Assembly: GCF_003369915.1 (NCBI RefSeq)
Contig: NC_046674.1
Span: 20,835,657 to 20,899,656, forward strand
Direction: 5' to 3'
From: Drosophila miranda
Taxonomy: Eukaryota; Arthropoda; Insecta; Diptera; Drosophilidae
DNA: 64,000 nucleotides
Part shown: positions 36,603-48,529 of the stretch, one piece after another
How positions within the stretch are numbered: position 1 is the stretch's first letter
Layout: the number at the start of each line of letters is the position of its first letter
Translations under genes and position numbers: made by a program
Notes under the pieces: model-generated
What the model was told of the DNA's origin: nothing
The model's database searches: none
Seen by the model: only the letters and a program-made list of their open reading frames with translations

Positions 36603-36828
36603 AGAGGATGAGGAGGAGTACCAGGAGGAGAACAAGGAGGAGTCGAAGTGACAAAGAAAGACACTAACTAACACAATCACACACACACATACACAGGTCC
36701 CTGGTATAGGAAGTACGCAAAGCGCAGCAAGATTTGCAATTGTTAATTAAGTGAATAATCTATAAAAGAGAGTGACTAAGACATTTTTGTTGACACTGAT
36801 AATTGTTTGTACATACATTTAACCTACA

Positions 36829-36830
<2 letters not shown>

Positions 36831-36870
<40 letters not shown>
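36831..36870. repeat. (CA)20 microsatellite in the AdenoK 3' UTR
   Basis: Perfect CA dinucleotide run of 40 bp, likely length-variable. It lies between the AdenoK stop codon and its probable polyadenylation signal. Confidence 0.9.
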
Positions 36871-36872
<2 letters not shown>

Positions 36873-37395
36873 CACATGCCTATGCACAGAGCGAGAGACA
36901 CTAACTTATCAGCATAGACCTGCGGAAGAACGTGAAAGAGGATCGGATCGGCTTGTGTTTCATATAGATAGAGCAATATTCGAATTTAAATTGATAATAA
37001 AACAAAAGTGACACAAGCAAAAAACAAGAGAATTATCTACATGTCCACATTTTGAAGAACTTCAACTCATTGTTTGACTTATTGAAGGGAATGTAAAGCC
37101 GTTCTGGGAAATCGTATTGGTCAATCCCTTTGATAAGACATCCGACAACGCGGTCAGGTGATTGCGATCGATTGAACCATCATTATCATCCGATTGGGTT
37201 TGATATATATATGAGAGTGATTAAATAGAAACAGCATTTAGGATTAGTTAAAATATCAGTAAACTTATTATCGAAAATGTGCTGGTTTTTTCGGCTGTAC
37301 AAAAGATGATATTTTACTTTAATCTAAAATATAACTTTGTGTAGTTTCGTGATTTTTTGTGAATTTGTGTGGCTGACCTCTACTCTACAACGGCG

Positions 37396-38421
37396 CTACT
37401 CAATCAGATAGCCTTTTATGAAGGGCAGGCCCGTGGGTACTCGCTTCTGATAGCGCACATAGTCCGACTGGAAGAAGTTGAGCAGGGAGTACTCCTCGAC
37501 GTAGATGCGATCGTGGAAGAAGAGCCAGCTGACAAACGTGTAGACGCAGATGCAAATGGGATTGATCAGTATGAGCTGTGTACCGATGGACCACCAGAAC
37601 CAGCCAACATAGGAAGGATGCCGGCAGTATGCGTAAATGCCGTGCGTAATGAGCTTGTGGTCTGAGTGTTTCTCATTTTGCACCTGTAAAAGTATTTCCA
37701 AGTAGAATCACAAAAAGGCATCCATTTAAAATAGCTTACCAAGTGCGTAAAGCTTCGTCCGGCTGTGATGATGGCCGACTTCCGGATCAGCTCGCCAAAG
37801 GTGCACAGGGCCATGCCTAGCACCCAAATGTAGCCGTAGCGTTTAAAATCGGGCAGGAAGTACACTTCCAGGGAAAACTCAATCCAGCTGGCTGCCGCAG
37901 CCAGGCCATAGTGTACCGAATGATTAAGCATAAACGAGTCTAGGGTCAGCGTGCGCGGATTAGCGTAGGCTATGACCAGGAACTCTGAATAATGAAAGAA
38001 TGCCATAAAGCATCCGTAGACGCCAAACTGTTGCCAAGACGTAGGAGCAAAGCAAATTACTAATACGCTCACGGCCTCGACAAACCCCAGAAACGACGCC
38101 CGTATCGCCACCTAGTGCAGTCCCAAAAATGATAAGAACGAATACAATACTCCGAAAATGTGGCTGCTGACTCACCTGGTAGTCACTATTTCTGAGCACA
38201 AATCGAATGATCATGTTGATCAGTGCGTAATAAAGGACCGGTCCCCAAAGGACGGCACCCCACACGTTCGGCACAATGCCATAGTAGATCTGTGGCACTG
38301 ATGGGATTAGAACAAGGGTCGCTGTAATCACAAAACAATACAAACTTAGACGACCCTCATAGCACGGCCAGCAGTCGCTAGTTGTTCCTGCAGCGGGGTT
38401 GCGTTGGCTATTTGCACACAT
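37396..38421 (-). CDS. ste14: Protein-S-isoprenylcysteine O-methyltransferase
   Basis: Integral ER membrane enzyme that methylates the C-terminal prenylcysteine of CAAX proteins, such as Ras-family GTPases, with S-adenosylmethionine after prenylation and proteolysis. Minus-strand exons 38421-38176, 38111-37740 and 37683-37396 give 301 residues. Several hydrophobic helices are visible from about residue 25 onward. The C-terminal family core includes RHPSYVGWFWWSIGTQLI for cofactor binding, then YVRYQKRVPTGLPFIKGY. Introns are 64 and 56 nt and in phase 0. It shares a divergent intergenic region of 270 bp with mRpL20. It corresponds to D. melanogaster CG11268. Confidence 0.95.
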
Positions 38422-38587
38422 TATAACTAAATTAGAAGACTATTTGTGCACTTGCTGTATTGTAAATCATGGAAAATTTTTTTTTTCAGAACATATGCTT
38501 TACAATCAGAATGTAAATAAACCGGCAATTCTAGATACCGATAGTGGTGTCATCTGCAAGGGGCCGATAGTCCGCATCGATATATCT

Positions 38588-38595
38588 TATCGATA
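38588..38595. promoter_or_regulatory. DRE in the ste14/mRpL20 divergent promoter
   Basis: Exact TATCGATA between two head-to-head genes, with related ATCGATAT at about 38576. DREF sites are typical of such bidirectional housekeeping promoters. Confidence 0.6.
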
Positions 38596-38691
38596 CACAT
38601 ATGTGAACAAGCAGGCGGGTTATGTAAAATATAAAACATTATTAATTAAAAGTGCTCAAGAATACGTAGAACTGTTGAAAAAAATCAAGCC

Positions 38692-39282
38692 ATGGTCTTC
38701 CTGAATATACCACTATTGGTGCGCGCTCGTGGTCCTGATGAGTTTTGGCGCAAAAGACGTATTTTCAAATTGGCAGCGGTGAGTGGAACCGTAAAAATAG
38801 AATTAACTTATTTACAATAATTACATACATCAAATGCATTTGTACTTTCAGCATTACCGTAGTCGCACTCGCAATGTCTATTCTTTTGCTATTCGGAGTG
38901 TCCACAGAGCCTTGGCGTACGCCACTAAGGGCCGCAAGTTGAAGAAACTGGACATGGCCCAGTTGTGGACGACTCGCGTCGAGGCCGGCTGCCAGCAGTA
39001 TGGCGTAGGACTGGAAACATTTAAGGAGGGTCTGACGCGCACCGACATCCTGTTGAACAAGTAAGCTGTGGCAGCTTACTTACTTAATGGCAGATCTGCA
39101 ATCCAATGTTCTCTGTCCTTTGCAGGAAAATGCTCGCTGACTTGGCCATATGGGAGCCGCGCTCATTTGAGGCTTTGGTGAAGATCTCGCGGGAACGGGC
39201 CGCCGTTGAAGGATTTCCCGACATAAAGCAACGTTCCGCCTTCAATCAGGTTTATGGGCTGCGCAACCTGAAGCTGGATTAG
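38692..39282 (+). CDS. mRpL20: Mitochondrial large-subunit ribosomal protein bL20m
   Basis: Nuclear-encoded component of the mitochondrial 39S subunit; bL20 proteins bind 23S-type rRNA early in assembly. Exons 38692-38778, 38852-39060 and 39126-39282 give 150 residues. A basic N-terminal half contains RARGPDEFWRKRRIFKLAA and HYRSRTRNVYSFAIRSVHRA, as expected for the bL20 rRNA-binding helix. Codons split across intron 2 rejoin as LLNKKML. Introns are 73 and 65 nt. The gene converges with Hsp10, with 192 bp between the stops. It corresponds to D. melanogaster CG11258. Confidence 0.93.
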
Positions 39283-39474
39283 CTTAAATAATAATTAATA
39301 TTTCAAATATAGCTTTTATACATGTTAACAAGAGTAACTCGGCTTTTATTGAATAGCGGTCAAGGCTAAATGCAAACAAAAATATTGCATCAGCGTTTAT
39401 TGTGGTTGGTAGGGTTACATACTAATAAAAAACATAGAATTCATAGAATTTTGAGACTGGTGCGCGGGAAGCGT

Positions 39475-40071
39475 CTATTCCAGTTTGGCCAGGATGTCAG
39501 ATTCGCGGAACAGAAACAGTTCCTTAACATCGCCCTCAAGGTTAACCTTGGTGCCACCGAATTCGGGCAACAGGACACGGTCTCCTTCCTTCACGCCAAT
39601 GGGAATGTGACTGCCAGTTGACTGGAAAGGACACAAACGAATTAGTTTCAACCGTAACATATGTGTATGCACACAGCCAGCAATGATCAGCAATGTGGCA
39701 CAATTATGAAATACTTACAGCATTGCGCGCGCCAGGCCCCACAGCGACAACAGTACCTTCGAGAACTTTGCCCACCGCCTTTTCGGGCAAGACAATGCCG
39801 CCTTTCGTTTTGGTCAGAGCCTCGGCACGTTGAATTAGAATGCGGTCCAGCATGGGTATAATCTTCTTAATAGCAGCGGCCTACAATATTAATTCAATTC
39901 AATTCATGTTTCTTTTACTTGGCTGCTCTGCCCCCTGTTACACAACAGGCCGGCGAAGTAGAAGCAAGAAAAGGTATGTGGAAACTTCTCGAACAAAGTT
40001 ATGCGCACGGTTTTTTGTAGCGATTGCTACGCGTATAACCTTCCGGTTGGATCCCTAGCTCAACTTACCAT
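39475..40071 (-). CDS. Hsp10: Mitochondrial 10 kDa chaperonin (GroES type)
   Basis: Co-chaperonin lid for Hsp60 in the mitochondrial matrix. Minus-strand exons 40071-40069, 39880-39719 and 39621-39475 give 103 residues. The product begins MAAAIKKIIPMLDRILIQ, includes the mobile-loop region TKTKGGIVLPEKA and ends ESDILAKLE. The first coding exon is only the ATG, immediately followed by GTAAGT. This start is chosen because it alone restores the conserved N terminus after splicing, and the acceptor TTGTAG|GCC is good. Introns are 188 nt and 97 nt. It corresponds to D. melanogaster CG11267. Confidence 0.94.
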
Positions 40072-40149
40072 TTCTCTTTTTTAAATGCAAACTGGAGCGC
40101 CTGAGAAATTAACTTTCGCACGTGTGGTTTATCAATTTATCAATATCGA

Positions 40150-40715
40150 CATCGATTAGTGATGTAAGCATCTGGCGATGTTTACTGATGTTTTCCGATG
40201 TTTTTGCTGCTACCGATGTTGAGTGATGTATCGATGTCTTGCAAAACATCGGTAGTTTAATTTCATATCATTGCGGCTGTCGCCGTGTCTTCAGATCCTC
40301 ATTTCGCGTACCGTAGGATACCCACTCCGCAGTCCAACTGGTTCAAGTTCTAGTTGCGACGACCAAACTGTAGACGGCTTAAGTACAACACAATTTTTAA
40401 GTTTTAAGATTTTTTTGTATAATAATAACGCAATAATAATAATATAATCAGTCATACATCGATGCATCGAAGAATAAATCCGATGTATCAATCCAACATC
40501 GATGGACATCGACATCGATGTTTTCATTCAAATTTACATCACTAACATCGATACCAGTGTGACCGCCGACTTATCGATCAAATATACCCTCCAACCCTCA
40601 GAAATATATCAAAAAATACCATCTCATTTTAAAAATATACCGTAAATATACTAACGAATTCAAGTTCTATTATACATATTCTTCGTTTTTAATATTCCGT
40701 CGAATATTACCAGCT
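40150..40715 (+). repeat. Promoter-motif dispersed repeat, copy 2 (intact)
   Basis: Contains CGATGTTT runs (40173-40260), then after about 170 bp ATCGATG clusters (40457-40530), CAGTGTGACCG at 40555-40565, TTATCGAT, and TATACC-type units to about 40655. It aligns in the same orientation with copy 1 near 32.4-33.4 kb, apart from a block of about 160 bp at 40300-40450 found only here. It sits immediately upstream of Hsp10, which reads leftward, and before the cullin, which reads rightward. Confidence 0.7.
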
Positions 40716-41113
40716 AGAAAGAATGGGTAAATATGCACACAAAAATTTGTCTTTTAGAACCGTCCTCTTTACTTTCAAAAAATCCAGGATAGCTTTCACT
40801 GGAACTGCGCAAAAATGTAAGTTTCATCATTTTCGTGGATATATGTATATAAATTCCCTTTGGTCGACAATGGGTTATCGATGGATGGTGTCGATGGCAA
40901 AGCACAGCTATCGATTGCATTATAAATATTTTATGTTATCAATATCACTATTGTTTTCTTACGTAAAGAAATTTCATAAGCAATTTTTTTTTAATAAAAT
41001 TCGTATTTACACCGCCGAGATTATTGCAAGCGCTGAACAATTCGAAACCTGGTGTGGTGCTTAAACTTCTCTTGCTGAAATTCGGGTGGTTCCCAAGAAA
41101 ACAATCAACAATA

Positions 41114-43201
41114 ATGTCTCGTAAAAAAACGTTTACAGATTTCAGCGAACTGCTGTTGGCGGATTTGGAGAGGATCTTTCGAAATGACACCACATGGACA
41201 CGTCGGGATCTCTTGGCTCTCCACAGGAGAATTTGCGATCTCTGCTGCACCGCATTAATTGAGACCAGACGCAGCCAGAAAGCTGGTAGAAAAGTTTACC
41301 TCGCCCTAAAGAATTTTCTAACCATTCGGCTTAAAAGCATAGTAGAGGAACTAGAATCAATAAACGACGAACAGGAGTTGCTCTGTGAGTATAACCGTTG
41401 CTGGAAATCGTACCAGGCATCCGTCACTGTCCTGGATATCGGATGTAGCTATTTGAACGAAAACTGGCTAAAAAGAGAGATTCTTGAAGATCGTGATGAT
41501 GTATATACGATCTACCGTCTGGGTATGATTCTGTGGAAATCGATTTTATTCACACCGATCGATCGATCTCTAATCAATGCCATTAATCACACTATGGTGG
41601 GAGAAATCCACGATCAGCCCATTAACCGCTCCAAGATATATACTGCGTTACAGTCGATCGTCGACATACTCGGCAATGACGTCAATCAGTCTTGTTCCGT
41701 GCTAGAAAAAATGACCAACGTTTTCCAATCGAATGTTATACAGTTTTTCGAGTCTGAATCGAAAACATTATTCCGAAGCTTGCTAGAATCGGACTTGCGC
41801 GGAGAACTACAACTTTTCGTGAAATGTGCCATTATATATAAGCCTGCTATTGAGCCGGATCTGTGCAACACACTGAGCGCACACCTTGAGTGCCTGTTAA
41901 AGAATTCGATCGACAGATGCGGGAAGCTTAATTATGAGAGGGACTATGTTCAAGCCATATGGGGCCTGAGAAAAGTTCCCCTTCTAAGGGCTTTTGCAGA
42001 TCGCAAAGAATTAATAGCTAAGGTTGATTATGTGTGCGATGAGGTGATAAACAAAAAACCCGAAGGTAAAAAAGAAGGGAATACACCGCTTATATTTGCC
42101 CGGTACTGTCATATGCTAATGCTGAATAAGCCATCTTCCGAAAACGAAGAAATCACGCTTCGAAATGAAATGAAAAAAATTGTTGATGTCGTTCTATATT
42201 TGAGCGAGGAGAATAGGAAATCCTTTACCAATGACTACTTTGCACTGCTGAAAAAGCGATGTATCGACGATACATCTGCATCGGATAAAAACGAATCATT
42301 GCTAATCTCTATGCTGGCGAAGGATCTTGGGAGTGATTTCCAAGTAAAGGGAAGAATCGAGCGGAATGAAATGAATGCATCGAATGGCATACAAGCAAAG
42401 TGCCAGGAGTTCCTGGTGGGAATAGGCTTAAAAGTACAAATTGATTTTCGTGTCAAGTTTTTTAAAGTCAGACAGCTCGAAGGTTCAATAAATGGCATTC
42501 GATTGCCCGTGGAACTGGAGCAGTTCGAAAACGAGTTCCGATTATTTTGGTCTAAAGAGTTTAATAGATATGGGCTCAACTTTCATCCTCTCAAGTCCTG
42601 GGGCGAGCTGACCATGAACTCAAGCTCCCAGAAATGTTATACCCTCCGGGTAAACACCTTGCAAATGGCTCTGCTTCTGCAGTTCAACCACCAGAATACG
42701 TTCGCTGTCCAGAAATTGGCCGAAAATGTGGGAACCAGCGCGGAGACACTGATACAGGTACTTATTGATTATTACCTCATAATCCAAATTTTAACAGACA
42801 TGCTCTTCTTGTTTTAGGTGATGTGTCCACTGATCGACCACAAGCTATTGATCGCCAGTGAAAATTCTGCACCCTTGACCCCGACATCTTCTATAACTGT
42901 GTGCAGGGATTACAATAGAAAACGGAGCCTTATAAACTGTTTAAAATCTATCGCACCAATGGGTCAAAAACCGACAACTGAAAGAAATATGAATATACAG
43001 GAGCTAGATACAACAATAGTGCGCATCATGGAAAGAAAGAAGCAATTACAACTAAAACGACTGATTCACGAAGTGACGTTAGAGCCGAAGCATCACTCCA
43101 GCTCCATTTTTATAATTGATGCTCGTATTAAACATTTTCTTAAAAATAAATACCTGGAACTTTCATCAGACGAAAAAGTAATTAAACTATCTAAAATATA
43201 A
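41114..43201 (+). CDS. Divergent cullin-family protein
   Basis: Scaffold-type protein of the cullin family, expected to hold a RING protein and a substrate receptor in a ubiquitin ligase. Exons 41114-42757 and 42818-43201 give 675 residues, shorter than the 740-780 of typical cullins. ATG 41114 is the first ATG in frame; the frame is open further upstream only through a non-ATG codon. The helical N-terminal half includes ESDLRGELQLFVKCAIIYK. The cullin-homology region carries TLRVNTLQMALLLQFNHQNT. The C terminus has the winged-helix neddylation region IVRIMERKKQLQLKRLIHEV, then IDARIKHFLKNKYLEL. The acceptor lysine position reads Glu at about residue 620. It probably corresponds to D. melanogaster CG11261. 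Exon 1 contains no introns. Confidence 0.85.
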
Positions 43202-43789
43202 TTATATTATAATAAGCCAGATTACCAAAAATGATTCGAACAGAAGTAAAAAAAAGATTTCATTTGTAAAAATTTCTTACCATCGGACAAAAAAATGCAT
43301 TTGTAACACAAGCAACATAAACATTGGACTTTTTTGATTTAAATCAATCAGCTAGGCAGCTTTATGAGTATTAGGAAAGTTACCATATCTAGCAGATTGA
43401 CGAATGTGGATTAGATCGGTTCACTATTATAGACAGAAGGCTATGTGCAGTGGTTATGCTACCCTTTCCACGCGTTTACTCCTTCTCTCTCACTCTTTCT
43501 CGTGCAGTGTGCACCGCTATCGGAGCGGAGCGAGACAGCAACACACTCCACAAAAAAATTCAACAAAAAAAAAAGTGGCAACGTGAGTGAGTAATAGTAT
43601 ACATATGTACATATATCGGTTGCCTGTTTTGCATAGCACAGCAACAGATGGCGCTGCACGGCAAGTGGCGCGCTCTGCACGAGGAAGAGTGTGTGTGAGA
43701 GAGAGAATGAGTAAGCACGTGGAAGGAGTAGCGTAGCCACTGCAATTTCATTTGTTCCTCCTGGCTATAAAAGTGATCTGATCTGATCC

Positions 43790-44825
43790 AGATTCGGCAA
43801 TTTCTATCTGTAATCTAAGATATAGGCGCTAATCGGGACGGACAGACAGAAATGACTATATCGACTCGGCTATTGATGCCGATCAAGACTAAATAGTCCT
43901 AATTCTGTTTTTACACTGTAGAATTTTTCACGTCTGATTGCATTGATAGTTCACAAAATACTAATAAATTTCTATTGCAAAAATGTAATCCCTTTAAGTT
44001 TCCATAAAAATGGAATTTCCCTAAGTTTTTGGTATCTACAATTTCTCTGACCAGTAAATTTGCATCAATAGCCGAGTCGATTGAGCCCTGTCTGTCTGTC
44101 CGTCCGTCCGTCTGTCCGTCTCTATTAGCGCCTAGTGCTCAAAGACTATAAGAGCTAGAGCACCGACATTTTATATCCGGATGTGATATGTCACTTTTGT
44201 GATATGTCACTGTCACAAGTATATTTCAAAACTTTTCCCTCCCCCTTCCGCCACCACCAAAGGGCGAAAATCTGTGGCATCCACAATTTCAAAGATACAA
44301 GAAATGGATGACTTTATGTTCTAGAGTGTAAGATCTGAACCAGATCGTATAATTATTATAGCCAGAATCAAGAAAACAATTTCATTCTTTCTCGCTCTGT
44401 CTCTCTCTAACACACAGGTTTCATAGTCGGTTTTGCCAATTGCAAAATGTGAGTTCAAGGATCTCAGAACCTATAAGAGCCAGAGCAGCCAAATTTGGTA
44501 TCCACACTCCTGTGATATCGGATCTTGACCGTTTTATGTCAAAATTTCGCCTTCCGCCCCCGCAAAGGACGAAAATCTGGGGCATCCACAAATCTCAGAG
44601 ACTATTGAGGCTAGAGTAGTCAAATTTGGTATCCGCACTTCTGTCAGATCTCGCTACAAAACGTATATCTAAAAATTTCGCCGATTTTCGAACCGTGCTA
44701 AAATCAAAACCTTGTGAACCTTGTGGTCGGAGAGGCTTCCTTCTGAGTGTTGGACACAACTGCCACAAAACTAATAAGTCTCTAAACTCTTCGAGTACCG
44801 GGTATAAATAGAAACCGTCAAAACT
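43790..44825. mobile_element. Dispersed non-autonomous repeat, obscura-group type
   Basis: Inverted segments lie at about 43823-43879 and 44061-44134: both carry TAGGCGCTAAT next to GGACGGACAGAC repeats and the block TCGACTCGGCTATTGATG. After them come repeating phrases: GACTATAAGAGCTAGAG, AAATTTGGTATCC, GCCCCCGCAAAGGACGAAAATCT in short variants, and GAGTACCGGGTATAAATAG near 44795. These phrases occur widely in obscura-group introns as far as I recall. The class (Helitron-like or MITE-like) is uncertain, and there is no coding sequence. Confidence 0.55.
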
Positions 44826-45165
44826 ACAAGTTGAATATTTTATTTGGCAGAAATCTTTTCTCCCTCATATTAAATAGCTTGAGCCAAAAGCCGTAGAGAA
44901 GTTACCGTATAATCAAATCCTAGTTCCATTTTGATAGTATGCATTTTCTGCATACCCATCATCTTTTTTAATTTTCCTTTTCCCTTTCTATCATTTTATT
45001 CATCCGTATTGTTTTGCTTAGCCATATTTTATTTTGATATAAATGTAAAATTTTTGTTGCTTTAATTTCTACCAATATGGCGATTTAGCAGTTGATGGCC
45101 AAAAAGCAACAATAACCCGATACTTAGAAGTTTATAAAAATGTTATTTTGACTTGTTTTTGTGTA

Positions 45166-45205
45166 GGGGGAAAAGCATTTGGGGGAAAAGCATTTGGGGG
45201 AAAAG
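45166..45205. repeat. 15-bp tandem repeat, 2.7 copies
   Basis: GGGGGAAAAGCATTT is repeated perfectly at 45166-45180 and 45181-45195, with a partial third copy to 45205. Confidence 0.9.
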
Positions 45206-48200
45206 CCGATAAGTGTGAGACTTGGGGTGACCTCACCCACTAAAAACCCTCCTACTCTCCGGGTCCCTCTCGCGGTTCGACCACAAAGTATTACTTCACG
45301 AAGAGGAAGATAAAATTAATGGCGTGACAAGATCTTATCTAGGGTTAGAATTAAAATAAGAATCAGTTATTAAACAATTAAAGATTAATAAATAGCACAG
45401 CCGTTGATAAAGCAAATCTTTAATGCCAGTTGACTTTACAGACATTGTACATAGAGGCAGCCACGGTCTCGAGTCCACCCCTAGCTACCTAAAGCTCCTG
45501 GCTGGAAGAAGCTTTGCTTTGCCTTCGTGGCCCAATTGCAGCCAAAGGACAGGCTTCGGGCTGTGTTGCCAGGCTATTGATTCGTATTTTTTTTGACCAC
45601 ATCCCTACGCCAACCACGACGATGTTATCTTGGCATTCTGTAGCCAAGACCCAGCAATATAAGCAGAGACAAAAAAGATAACCCAGAGTCGCAGCTAATA
45701 ACGAATCCCGAAGCGATTACACGGCAAAAGGTTAATTGGTTTGTAAGCGCGTTAGATGATGACGCTGAAGGGAGCTCAGCGATGGCGGAAAAGCGCAAAA
45801 GAAATGTGCTGAAAATACTTACGGCCAGTCCGGGCAGCTGACTCAACCTAATTGGCGCACGCGGCGCATACTTAATGCGCTTAGAGATGGCTCTGCCTCT
45901 GGCTGTGGCTGTGGCCCTGGCTCTGGCACAGACAGAAGCCGCTCTGGCAGTTGTAATTAAATCCCAGGCAGAACAGCCAACTGCAGCATCGCGAAATCGG
46001 GCTCTTCAAAGGCAAATCGGGCTTAATTTTAATGCGTTTTTCTGGTAAATTGAGTCTACCAAATATATCCCATTCCCTCAAGTTATTTAGATGCTTGCTC
46101 TAGAATCGGGTTAGTTGTGAGTTCAACACCTGTAAAATAGTCGGGTTTTGTTTAAGTGTATTCCGTTTTTGCTCCTCAAACGATCACTTTTCCCCATACC
46201 AGTATAAATATGTAATTCTTATTTCTCATACCCATTACAATTATAATTAATTCAATTAAATTATCACTAAAATTCATAACACTTTACTCCACATATCTTT
46301 GTATACAAAGCTTTGCAGAGGGAATGAGAGAATCCAACCATATGTATATCTAGTATACTATCGAAAAATGTATACAGTATAAACCAACTATATTGTTAGA
46401 TAGCTGCCATCGCATTGCTCGATCTGCAAGATCGACTTTCGCAGCAAACCTTCAATTCTTGCCGTGAGCCATTTTCCTAATCAAATTGAGCATCAATTAA
46501 AGCAAATGCTATCCTCTGATTCGACAGCCGCGGGCAGTGCTTAATGAAACGCGGCCAGAGAAGAATTTTACGTGTTTAATTGAAAAACTTTAAACATTAA
46601 ACGAGACAAAAGTCAGATAAGGAGGGCGTGAACAAAACTCAAACCAAATATCCTGCAACAAGCACCATTGAAAACTTTGATGGAAAATCATCAAACGGAT
46701 TTTTGAGTGACGTTTGGGTTATTTTTTCAGTTTTTTGTGGTGAAAGTTTTCAGCGAGGAACCGTAAAAGTCGCACCATGAAAAAGGATGACGGTTGATGG
46801 CGGCAGATAGATAGGCACCGTGTGCGCACCCGCTCAAAGTGAATGCGTTTTTCCTTTGGGCGTTTCTTTTACTTCGTTCCGTCAGGCCGGGAAACATTAA
46901 TTGACACGTGATAATTTAATTAACGTGGCAACCCCGAGACCGGCAACGCGGCAACCTGGCAACCGAACAACCCAGCACACGACTAGAAAGATACATCGAA
47001 GATACAATAGATGGAGTCGAGTCGCTCTTCGCCACTAATTGGGTCAGCCTCAGGCAGCGGAAGGGTGGGGCTATGGGGGCAAGCGTGTGTTTAGCCATTG
47101 TTTTCCCATTGGCCTGGAGCCATCGTCATCGTCCCCCAGTGCTCCAGTGCTCCAGTGCTCCATTGCTTCAGTGCCAGAGTGGAGTGGAGTGTCTCTTAAT
47201 TACGGTGCGCGCGTGTTGGCATAGAGGGATTTTCTTGTTGGGAATGGCCCGATTCCCTGACACCCTCACGACCCCTGGTCACACCCACGCCATCATTAAC
47301 CACTTTGCATTGTTCGCCAGCACCATCACGAGCGCCACAAAGTATGCAACAATAATTGACATCGTACAAAACGGAAACGGAAATGGGATTGGGCTTGCGG
47401 CGGTACAGGACGGCACGGGAGAGGGCGGGAACCAAACGAAGTCAAGTGCGATTCTGGACCTGAGTCTTGGTTATTTGATCCCTATTATTGAAAAATCCTT
47501 TCCATTCCGATCGATTCGCTATACCTATAAAAATGTTTTTTGTTAAATATGGCAGGAAAAAATGTCCTGCCAAAAACGTAATTCACGCCTAACAAGATTA
47601 CAAACGCTATTACTGTTGTGGCTGTTGTTTGGCTGCTGCTGTTTAAGCCGGGATAACCACAAAACCGCAAAATTTGTGTTACATTGAAAATGTCGTTGTG
47701 TCAGCGAATTTCTTTTTGGTCGCTGTTTTTTTTTTGGTTTTTTTTGGCAACATTTCAGTCGTGCTTCTGTATGGTGGTTGGATTTTTTCACTGTTTTAAT
47801 GGCATACTTTCGGGCGCGACGCCAACCACCTGTAAGGTAGAATGGAATTGGTAGCTACTCCCAACAATGGGTCTCAGGTGCAAAACATCAACGTCGCGGT
47901 ATTGTCGCCATTGCAGTTGTCCATAATGGTTTTGGCCATAAGCTCACACATACAACGGGGTACTAGAATTCCCCGCAGGACAGTCGTCCAGGCGTATACA
48001 CTGACAGGGATTTTTATCACATCCTCATTCAGATTGCGTCTGCTCTGCTATGCTCTCCGGAGAGGAGAGGAAAGGCATGCCCGGCTTAAACAGCAGTAGC
48101 CAAACTACAGCTACAACACCCGCTTTAAATGGAAATCGGAGTTATTCGATAGGTTGATTAATTCTTATGTACAATTTATAAACTTGCAGATAACTATTTC

Positions 48201-48501
48201 TAGGAATCGATGGACATACATATGTATATAACTATATATAGACTACTCGTAGCATTCTTAGGTTCAAAGCATTGCCATGAGGGGATTCCTTTTAAAGTTC
48301 TCTTGAAGAAGTCTGATCTGCGACTGGCCTCGTATTGTACGACGGAGACCATCGTTTGCATTGTGCATACGGGATAATCCTATATTACTTGCCGTTTTAT
48401 AGATGGCCTCGTTGGACGCGTAATTATGTGCAATATAAATGCTTAGTGGCGGAAATTATGCTGCAATAACTTTACCCTCCACGCGCGCTCACGCGCACAG
48501 G

Positions 48502-48529
48502 CAGGACCAGGACCAGGACCAGGACCAGG
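48502..48529. repeat. AGGACC hexamer tandem repeat
   Basis: Four to five perfect copies of a 6-bp unit, one of many hexamer repeats scattered over the window. Confidence 0.8.
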
